NCBI GenBank assembly: GCA_016788685.1 | Contig: JAEUSS010000383.1 | Location: 1 to 14,591, forward strand | DNA: 14,591 bases | Origin: Prolixibacteraceae bacterium | GTDB taxonomy: Bacteria > Bacteroidota > Bacteroidia > Bacteroidales > Prolixibacteraceae | Direction: 5' to 3' | Part shown: in pieces, positions 6,849 to 12,654 of the stretch | Layout: every line of letters begins with the position of its first letter | Numbering within the stretch: position 1 is the first letter of the stretch | The notes under the pieces: model-generated | Database searches by the model: none | The model's input: the letters and a program-made list of their open reading frames with translations, nothing else | Told to the model about the DNA's origin: nothing | Program-made: the position numbers and the translations under genes

Positions 6849-7667
6849 ATGAAAAAAGCATATTTACTTCTGATCCTACTTCTGACGTGCCAGCTGATAA
6901 CCGTGGCACAAGAGGCCAAACGCATTGTTTCGCTGGTTCCGTGGATAACCAAGAGTTTATACGTAATGGGCGAACAGAGCCGGCTGGTGGGCTGCACCAA
7001 TTACTGCCCGGTCGATGCTTCTGACCGCATCACGGTAGTTTCCACTGCGGTAAATGTGAACCTTGAAAAAGTAGTGATGCTTAAGCCTGATCTGGTCATC
7101 GCATCATCGCTGATTAAGCCCGAAACCATCGACAACCTGAGAAAGCTGGGACTTCGGGTTGAATCGCAACCATACCCTCAGTCGTACGACGAAATTTGTT
7201 CCGATTTCATCCAGCTTGGCGAATGGGCAGGGCAAGGAGCTAAAGCCAGAACAATTGTTGCACAGCAAAAAGAACGCCTTCAAAAACTCAGGGCTACCGT
7301 TCCAACCGGGAAAACGCCGGCCGTATTCCTTCAGATTGGTGCCAAGCCCTTATTCTGCGCCACCCCCAACACCTTCATGGACGATTTCATCCGTTTTTCA
7401 GGAGGCAAAAATATTGCCACCGGGCTAAAAATCGGAAGCGTAACTCGAGAGTATGTGCTGAAACAAAACCCCGATGTCATTTTTATTGTCACGATGGGAA
7501 TTGTGGCCGAAGAAGAAAAAGATACCTGGCTGAACTATCCGTCGCTTTCGGCTGCCAAAAACAAAAAGATTTTTGTACTCAACGCGGATAAAACCTGCAG
7601 TCCGACCCCCATTCTGTTTGTAGATGCGCTGGACGAGATGATCCGCCTGATATACAACAAAAACTGA
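6849..7667 (+). CDS. btuF: BtuF-like periplasmic corrinoid-binding protein
   Basis: 272 residues, the usual size for class III substrate-binding proteins of ABC importers for cobalamin or iron chelates. A signal peptide is clear: KK at 2-3, then the hydrophobic run AYLLLILLLT, with likely cleavage near TVA-Q (residue 20). The mature protein begins KRIVSLVPWITKSLYVMG (24-41), the typical first strand and helix of the family. NLEKVVMLKPDLVIASS (71-87) and NPDVIFIV (207-214) are the paired motifs of the two lobes. It should bind corrinoids in the periplasm and pass them to an inner-membrane BtuCD importer. Neither btuC nor btuD is in this window. Its place after the DUF71 gene (60-bp gap) and 11 bp before the cobD-like gene, in a riboswitch-controlled operon, favours corrinoid over siderophore as ligand. 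LLTC at 11-14 is not a good lipobox. Confidence 0.87.
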   Translation: MKKAYLLLILLLTCQLITVAQEAKRIVSLVPWITKSLYVMGEQSRLVGCTNYCPVDASDRITVVSTAVNVNLEKVVMLKPDLVIASSLIKPETIDNLRKLGLRVESQPYPQSYDEICSDFIQLGEWAGQGAKARTIVAQQKERLQKLRATVPTGKTPAVFLQIGAKPLFCATPNTFMDDFIRFSGGKNIATGLKIGSVTREYVLKQNPDVIFIVTMGIVAEEEKDTWLNYPSLSAAKNKKIFVLNADKTCSPTPILFVDALDEMIRLIYNKN

Positions 7668-7678
7668 TTGCGGCGCAT

Positions 7679-8722
7679 ATGATTACCGGACACGGCGATG
7701 ATCGCTACCAATACCAAAAGCCTGTTTGTGCCGATTTTAGTTCAAATGTCAGGATGGGAGGAACACCTCCGGAGCTGATCAGTCATTTGCGCGAAAATCT
7801 GGACCTGATCGGGAACTATCCTGAACCGGATGCCGCAGAACTGTGCCGGGAAATGGCTGCTTTACACCAGGTAAACAGCAATCAGGTACTGGCGTTTAAC
7901 GGCTCTGTTGAAGCATTTTATACCATTGCCTTAGCTTTCCGGAATTCGGTTTCGGGCGTTTTGTATCCGGCTTTTGCCGAGTACGAAGATGCCTGCCGGA
8001 TACACGAACACCAGTTGCAATTCTTCCGCAGTACCGAATGGGGCAATGCCCTGAAAGCACAGACTGACCTGCTTTGGATCGGCAATCCGAATAATCCGGA
8101 CGGGCATGTTTTTACTTTTTCTGAGATAGAAAAAGCGCTCGAAGCCTGTCCCCGCACCACTTTTGTAGTCGACGAGGCCTATGCCGGCCTGGTTGCCGGA
8201 TTTGAGTCGGCCGTTGCATTAACTACCGGATACTCCAACCTGATTGTAGTCCGTTCGCTCACCAAATGCTCCGCTATTCCGGGATTACGACTGGGCTACG
8301 TGCTTGCTTCGGAGCAGCTCGCCGCACGGTTGCGCGATTTTCAGCAACCCTGGTCAGTCAACTCGCTGGCACAGGAAACCGGAAAATTTATAGCCAGAAA
8401 CCCCGGTTTGTTTTCACCCGATACGCAACGCATTCGCCAACTTTCATCCGGTCTGCAGCAGGCAATCGGGCAGTTGGGCGGCTTCCGCGTAATTCCTTCC
8501 GGAGCGCCATTCTTCCTGACTGAAATGCAAACCGGAACAGCTGCTCAACTGAAACATTTTTTGCTCAACCATCACGGAATTTTAATTCGCGATGCCTCTA
8601 ATTTCCGCGGCCTCGGTCCAAATCACTTCAGGGTTTCAGCACTTTCCGCAGAAGATAACCAACTGCTGCTAAACGGACTGTCAGACTGGAAAGACAACCG
8701 GATGAATGAACGGAACCATTGA
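7679..8722 (+). CDS. cobD: CobD-like PLP enzyme (threonine-phosphate decarboxylase type)
   Basis: 347 residues, fold-type I aminotransferase family close to histidinol-phosphate aminotransferase and CobD. CobD decarboxylates L-threonine-O-3-phosphate to (R)-1-amino-2-propanol phosphate, the linker CbiB attaches to cobyric acid. Visible motifs: HGDD near the start (5-8), FSSNVRMGGTP (20-30), FNGSVEAFY (73-81), GNPNNPDG (135-142), DEAY (165-168) with the PLP-ring Asp165, and SLTKCSAIPGLRLGY (193-207) with Schiff-base Lys196 and Arg204. FRVS (317-320) gives the substrate carboxylate-binding Arg318. The sequence alone does not fully separate CobD from HisC, but the neighbour 23 bp downstream is cbiB and a cobalamin riboswitch drives the operon, with no his genes around. 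The ATG lies 11 bp after the btuF stop. Confidence 0.88.
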   Translation: MITGHGDDRYQYQKPVCADFSSNVRMGGTPPELISHLRENLDLIGNYPEPDAAELCREMAALHQVNSNQVLAFNGSVEAFYTIALAFRNSVSGVLYPAFAEYEDACRIHEHQLQFFRSTEWGNALKAQTDLLWIGNPNNPDGHVFTFSEIEKALEACPRTTFVVDEAYAGLVAGFESAVALTTGYSNLIVVRSLTKCSAIPGLRLGYVLASEQLAARLRDFQQPWSVNSLAQETGKFIARNPGLFSPDTQRIRQLSSGLQQAIGQLGGFRVIPSGAPFFLTEMQTGTAAQLKHFLLNHHGILIRDASNFRGLGPNHFRVSALSAEDNQLLLNGLSDWKDNRMNERNH

Positions 8723-8745
8723 GTTAATCAGTAATTTTCTAAGAG

Positions 8746-9672
8746 ATGGAATTGAATGATGTGATCTGGCCCTTGTTAATCGGTTTTTTGCTCGACACCA
8801 TTTTGGGTGATCCCCGCTGGCTACCGCATCCCATCAGGCTTTTCGGGCACAGCATATCTTTTTTTACCCGAAAGCTGAATTCGGGAAAATACAAAAAAGC
8901 AAAAGGAGCGCTGATGGCTACCCTGCTGATTTCCTGCACTTACGTGGCTACCTGGCTGATACTCGAAGCTGCCCGGGAAATTGATTTTCTGGCTGTTGCT
9001 CTGGCAAGTCTCGGAGTATTTTACGGACTGGCCAGCCACAGCCTCATTTCGGAAGCACACCAGGTGATTGCGACACTCGAAAAACACGGACTCGAAGCAG
9101 GCCGCAGGCAACTCAGTTACATTGTCGGTCGCGATACAACGAACCTCGATGAGCAGCAAATCCGCACCGCCGTGCTCGAAACGCTGGCCGAAAACCTGAG
9201 CGACGGGGTAATTGCACCGCTTTTCTTCTATGCTTTGGGCGGGGTTCCGGCCATGATGGCTTACAAAATGGCCAACACCCTCGACTCGATGATTGGCTAT
9301 AAAAACGAACAATTCAGCCAATTTGGATGGTTTTCAGCCCGCTTCGACGACCTGCTTAATTTTATTCCGGCCCGGCTGACCGCGCTCCTGATGGTTCTGA
9401 TCAGTGCCAGCTGGCGTGGAACAGTATTCGTGTTTCGCTACGGGAACCAACACGCCAGCCCCAATTCGGGTTACCCCGAAGCAGCCCTTGCCGGAATCCT
9501 GAATGGCAGGTTTGGCGGCCCGAATGTGTACCACGGAACGCTCGTCAGCAAACCGTACATCGGGCAAGCCTCGCGAACCTTCACCAACACCGACTGCTAT
9601 AAAACGTACCTGATCAACTTTTTCAGCTGCCTGGTAATGATCGGGTTAATCTGCGGAATACAATTTTTATAA
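8746..9672 (+). CDS. cbiB: Cobinamide-phosphate synthase CbiB
   Basis: 308 residues, inner-membrane protein of the usual length. It joins aminopropanol (phosphate) to adenosylcobyric acid to make adenosylcobinamide (phosphate). Signature blocks: LLDTILGDPRWLPHPIRLFG (15-34), SYIVGRDTTNLDE (124-136), ETLAENLSDGVIAPLFFY (145-162), NTLDSMIGYKN (177-187), FDDLLNFIPARLTA (200-213) and PNSGYPEAALAG (239-250). Hydrophobic segments near 8-20, 55-75, 82-98, 155-172, 210-222 and 287-306 fit a multi-pass protein. It is the last gene of the first riboswitch operon and is the direct partner of the CobD-like enzyme upstream. No hairpin terminator with a T-run follows; the promoter of riboswitch 2 lies 42 bp after the stop. 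The presence of CobD/CbiB without ring-building genes here fits salvage of incomplete corrinoids, though the rest of the genome is unseen. Confidence 0.95.
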   Translation: MELNDVIWPLLIGFLLDTILGDPRWLPHPIRLFGHSISFFTRKLNSGKYKKAKGALMATLLISCTYVATWLILEAAREIDFLAVALASLGVFYGLASHSLISEAHQVIATLEKHGLEAGRRQLSYIVGRDTTNLDEQQIRTAVLETLAENLSDGVIAPLFFYALGGVPAMMAYKMANTLDSMIGYKNEQFSQFGWFSARFDDLLNFIPARLTALLMVLISASWRGTVFVFRYGNQHASPNSGYPEAALAGILNGRFGGPNVYHGTLVSKPYIGQASRTFTNTDCYKTYLINFFSCLVMIGLICGIQFL

Positions 9673-9713
9673 ACTATTTCCCCGTTGTCCTCTGCCCGAT
9701 TCAAATTAATCTT

Positions 9714-9721
9714 TACTTTTG
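9714..9721 (+). promoter_or_regulatory. Bacteroidota -7 promoter element for riboswitch 2 operon
   Basis: TACTTTTG is a perfect match to TAnnTTTG. It lies 9 bp before ATGGTTCC at 9731, so transcription would start at or just before the first riboswitch stem. The same element and spacing occur at riboswitch 1. The -33 box is not clear. Confidence 0.6.
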
Positions 9722-9730
9722 CCTCCGGAA

Positions 9731-9939
9731 ATGGTTCCACTGTCAGTTACAACTGATACGGACTAATAGGGAATCCGGTGCAAAACCGGAGCTGTACCCG
9801 CAGCTGTAAGCCTTAATACAAACTTTTTGAAACTCCTGCCACTGTTCGTCGGCCGACGAATGGGAAGGCCTCAAAAAGAAGGTGAGCCAGAAGACCTGCC
9901 AATTCCATGCACGTTAATCATAGCTTTCGGGATAAAAGC
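9731..9939 (+). promoter_or_regulatory. Cobalamin riboswitch 2, with L13 hairpin
   Basis: Second corrinoid-sensing leader, upstream of the BtuB-like receptor. It shares the core with riboswitch 1: CCGGT/ACCGG (9775-9779 with 9785-9789), P5 AGCTG/CAGCT (9790-9794 with 9801-9805) around TACCCG, then GCCACTG, GGGAAGGCC and the B12 box AGCCAGAAGACCTGCC at 9885-9900. The variable arm contains the palindromic TTCGTCGGCCGACGAA. The downstream hairpin is GCTTT (9923-9927) with AAAGC (9935-9939), loop CGGGATA, complementary through CGGG to CCCG (9797-9800) in L5. Its stem bases differ from those of riboswitch 1 (ATCTT/AAGAT) while pairing is kept. Cobalamin should turn down receptor expression, as for known btuB leaders. 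Confidence 0.95.
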
Positions 9940-10067
9940 AATGGGGTGAACTTTTTTCATCTGATTTATCCATTTGTTCCTTTATTAATCAGCCCGGGAT
10001 GTATCACGGGGAACAGTTGAAAGTTTATGGTCGACATTTTTTTAATGTTTAACCATAACGAATTGCA
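9940..10067 (+). other. Leader between riboswitch 2 and the BtuB-like receptor start
   Basis: 128 nt with no ORF. It holds possible stems CTGATT/AATCAG (9961-9966 with 9987-9992) and TGTTCC/GGAACA (about 9975-9980 with 10010-10015), which cross each other and so could be alternatives. A third copy of ATCAGCCCGG is at 9988-9997. A stronger hairpin abuts the start codon (listed separately). No T-run terminator is seen. Confidence 0.4.
10025..10058 (+). promoter_or_regulatory. Hairpin 9 nt before the BtuB-like receptor start codon
   Basis: TTATGGT (10025-10031) pairs perfectly with ACCATAA (10052-10058). Inside it, ACATT (10034-10038) pairs with AATGT (10044-10048) around a five-T loop. The outer stem ends 9 nt before the ATG at 10068, covering the ribosome landing site, so it may be the part that the riboswitch controls. 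This role is inference. Confidence 0.45.
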
Positions 10068-12173
10068 ATGAATTTAAAACAAATGTCTTTGTTTTGTTTC
10101 GGCATACTTGGAGCCTTAGGCGCAAAGTCCGAAGCAATTGACTCAACCAGGGTGTACCAGGTTGACGAAGTAATCGTCCAGGCTTCGCGCATGGAACGCA
10201 AACTAAAGAACCTTCCGCAGAAGGTCGAAATCATCTCTTCGGAGCTGATCAGATCAATTCCTTCAGAAAACCTCGCAGAAGTACTTAAACGTACAACCAA
10301 TCTGGATATCATTCAGTATCCGGGGCTTTCGGCAACCATCGGGATGCGTGGATTTTCGCCCAGTGCCCATTCGCGCAGTTACACTTTACTGCTTATCAAC
10401 GGGAAGCCGGCCGGAACAAACAACCTGGCAACCATTAATATTGATAACATTGAACACATTGACGTAATAAAAGGCTCTTATTCGGTACTCTACGGGTCGG
10501 ATGCCATGGGCGGTGTGGTGAACATCATCACCAAACGCGGCAGCGCTGTTCCTGAAGGACAGGTTTCGGTTGAATCCGGAAGTTTCGGGTACAGAAAACT
10601 GGCGGCGAATTTCACCGGAAATCACGGCAAAAAATTGGCCTATGGAATGGGTTACAGCCGTCAGGAACAAACCAAAGATTACCGGATCGGCCAGAAAAAC
10701 CTGCTGAAAATCCAGGATGTTGATAAACTTATTCTCGACAAAGCTTCGTATGGCGATGCCATGGATAATTCGCAGTATGAACTGAATTCGGCCAGCGCAT
10801 TTGTGAACTACAACATCAGCAGGCAGTGGAGAATTGATGCGGAAGGAAGCTACACTTTTGCCTACGATGCGGAGACAGCCGGAAACTATTGGGGAACATC
10901 CGGCCAGAGCAAAAAAGATGTAAATCGTCTGAACCTGTACGTCACGCTGGAACGAAACACTGAAAAGAATCACCTCAGGTTCAGTCCGTTCTACACCAAC
11001 GACCAAAATCCAAATTACTCCGACAACACCGACAAAGGCTTCATCAGCTTTAAAAGTACGGTAAAAGAATATGGGTACCAGCTTCAGGACAACTTTAAGC
11101 TGGGAAGACTAAACTTTTTACTGGGGACAGACCTGAAGATTTACGACTACGAATCGAATCGGTTTTCAGCGATTGGAACGCCGGCCGACCCGTACAAACC
11201 CAACAATAAATTTACCAACGTGGCTGCTTTCACTCAGTTGGCTTATTCAATCAGCAGTCTGGATGTAAATGCAGGTATTCGTTTCGATCATTTCACCTAT
11301 AACATTGAGGCCAACGAAGGGCTGAAAGCGCCGGAAGCTGAGGCCAGCTACAACACGCTGAATCCATCGGTGGGTGCGCAGTATCAATTCCTGAAAAACT
11401 TCAAAGCGCACGCTTCGTTCGGAACCGCATTCTCTGTTCCTGATGCCTTTAAAGTAGCCGGGAAATATACCGTTTTCGGGAAATCGTATGTCGGCAATCC
11501 GGACCTCGATCCGGAGAAATCGCGCACAACTGATTTTGGGATAGCTTATTCTTCTGAAAAAAACAGCTTCAGGTTTGATCTTTCGTATTTTCAGACCAAA
11601 CATGACCACAAAATTGTAGAAGAAAAACTGGCTTCGGGTGAATACACGTATACGAATGCCAACAAATCAAACATGAAAGGTATCGAGCTGCTCTCATCGT
11701 TCAACCTAGGGCAATTTCTGCCGGAAAAACCGGAGCTGGAAGCTTACGCAAACTTTACCTGGATCCTGAAAAACGATTTTACACAGCTGGCAGGCACCGA
11801 AATGCTGACCCGTGACATGCAATATGTGCGGAAAGCCAACGGAAACTTTGGGCTGAATTACCGCCACGATAAAATCAACATGCGCCTGAACAGCCGTTAC
11901 ATCGGTTCGCGCCTCGAAAGAGATTCGTTTAGCAACACACGTACAGGAATTATCGCGGCTAATTATTATGCAGAAGGAGGCTATAAAGCAACCGACAAAA
12001 TCCTGCAACATCCGGAATATTTGCTGTTCGACTATTCCATTGGTTATGCATTTACCGAAAAGGTAAACTTTGGTGTGACTGTATCGAACCTTCTGGATGA
12101 GAACTATTCAGAAAAAGACGGGTACAATATGCCTGGCAGAAGCATTGTGGCCAAACTGGCCTACAAATTTTGA
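10068..12173 (+). CDS. btuB: BtuB-like TonB-dependent outer-membrane receptor
   Basis: 701 residues. N-terminal signal peptide (MNLKQMSLFCFGILGALGA...), then a TonB-box-like DEVIVQAS (33-40) and a plug domain. The plug includes IGMRGFSPS (91-99), LLLINGKPAG (107-116), IEHIDVIKGSYSVLYGSDAM (128-147) and GGVVNIITKRG (148-158). The remainder is a 22-strand-type barrel ending ...AKLAYKF, with the terminal Phe expected for BAM-dependent outer-membrane insertion. It lacks the long CarboxypepD_reg extension of SusC proteins, and no SusD follows, so it is a BtuB/FepA-like receptor. A cobalamin riboswitch directly upstream makes a corrinoid the likely substrate; calcium- and corrinoid-contacting residues cannot be judged by eye. 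It is followed after 61 bp by the DUF4430 gene. Stop codons TGA-TAA are in tandem. Confidence 0.93.
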   Translation: MNLKQMSLFCFGILGALGAKSEAIDSTRVYQVDEVIVQASRMERKLKNLPQKVEIISSELIRSIPSENLAEVLKRTTNLDIIQYPGLSATIGMRGFSPSAHSRSYTLLLINGKPAGTNNLATINIDNIEHIDVIKGSYSVLYGSDAMGGVVNIITKRGSAVPEGQVSVESGSFGYRKLAANFTGNHGKKLAYGMGYSRQEQTKDYRIGQKNLLKIQDVDKLILDKASYGDAMDNSQYELNSASAFVNYNISRQWRIDAEGSYTFAYDAETAGNYWGTSGQSKKDVNRLNLYVTLERNTEKNHLRFSPFYTNDQNPNYSDNTDKGFISFKSTVKEYGYQLQDNFKLGRLNFLLGTDLKIYDYESNRFSAIGTPADPYKPNNKFTNVAAFTQLAYSISSLDVNAGIRFDHFTYNIEANEGLKAPEAEASYNTLNPSVGAQYQFLKNFKAHASFGTAFSVPDAFKVAGKYTVFGKSYVGNPDLDPEKSRTTDFGIAYSSEKNSFRFDLSYFQTKHDHKIVEEKLASGEYTYTNANKSNMKGIELLSSFNLGQFLPEKPELEAYANFTWILKNDFTQLAGTEMLTRDMQYVRKANGNFGLNYRHDKINMRLNSRYIGSRLERDSFSNTRTGIIAANYYAEGGYKATDKILQHPEYLLFDYSIGYAFTEKVNFGVTVSNLLDENYSEKDGYNMPGRSIVAKLAYKF

Positions 12174-12186
12174 TAATGACAGAGCC

Positions 12187-12219
12187 AGTGATCGGGTGAT
12201 TTTAAGTCACCCGATCATT
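12187..12219 (+). terminator. Strong hairpin between receptor and DUF4430 genes
   Basis: TGATCGGGTGA (12189-12199) and TCACCCGATCA (12207-12217) form a perfect 11-bp stem with a 7-nt loop, extendable by a G-T and an A-T pair. No T-run follows on either strand, so it is not a classic terminator. It lies between two co-directional genes, 14 nt after the receptor stop and 15 nt before the next ATG, and may set their relative expression by RNA processing or partial termination. Confidence 0.5.
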
Positions 12220-12234
12220 AAAACATACAGAAAA

Positions 12235-12654
12235 ATGAGAAGAACAGTTATTATTTCGTTTATCATGTTCGCATTTTCTCTTGCAGGACAAGGCAAAGAG
12301 AAAAGACCGAAAGCACTGAAGCCCATCGTTGTGGAAATCGTTTCCGGCAACGGGCACGAAACCAAGCGCGCGGAAGTAGCTTACTCGAAAACCATTACGG
12401 CGCTGGAAGCACTCCTGAGAGTTGCCGAAGTAAAAACCCACCCGCTCGGATCCTATGTATTTGTTACAGAGATCGACAACATCAAAGCAGAACGCGGAAA
12501 AATGGCCTGGTACTACAAAATAAACGGAAAATCACCCAAACGCCTGGCCATCAGCCAAACAGTAAACCCCGGAGATACAATAAGCTGGCGATTTGTGAAA
12601 GACGTTTGCTCTGAAAAAGCAGATGAATTTAAGAAACCTCAAAATTGTAATTAA
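12235..12654 (+). CDS. Small exported DUF4430 (transcobalamin C-terminal-like) protein
   Basis: 139 residues from the ATG at 12235. An earlier in-frame ATG at 12097 would overlap the receptor gene by 77 bp and would bury the signal peptide, so it is rejected. Residues 1-20 (RR, then VIISFIMFAFSLAG) are a signal peptide without a lipobox Cys, so the product should be soluble in the periplasm or secreted. Residues about 30-121 fit DUF4430, related to the C-terminal domain of transcobalamin and intrinsic factor: ITALEALLRV (54-63), GSYVFVTEIDNI (72-83), WYYKINGK (92-99) and VNPGDTISWRF (110-120). C125 and C138 could form a disulfide in a short tail. It sits between two TonB receptors under a cobalamin riboswitch and its stop abuts the next start. 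Corrinoid binding, or hand-over between receptor and BtuF, is a reasonable but untested inference. Confidence 0.82.
   Translation: MRRTVIISFIMFAFSLAGQGKEKRPKALKPIVVEIVSGNGHETKRAEVAYSKTITALEALLRVAEVKTHPLGSYVFVTEIDNIKAERGKMAWYYKINGKSPKRLAISQTVNPGDTISWRFVKDVCSEKADEFKKPQNCN

Noticed and set aside
6879..6890. Possible lipobox LLTC in the BtuF-like protein
   Set aside because: Thr at the -1 position is not accepted in usual lipoboxes and a normal signal peptidase I site follows a few residues later.
10386..11006. Minus-strand open frame of 206 codons
   Set aside because: Antisense to the BtuB-like receptor; no domain, and the receptor frame is continuous with plug motifs.
12097..12234. Upstream in-frame ATG for the DUF4430 gene
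   Set aside because: It would overlap the receptor coding sequence by 77 bp, translate through the strong hairpin and place the signal peptide 46 residues inside the protein.
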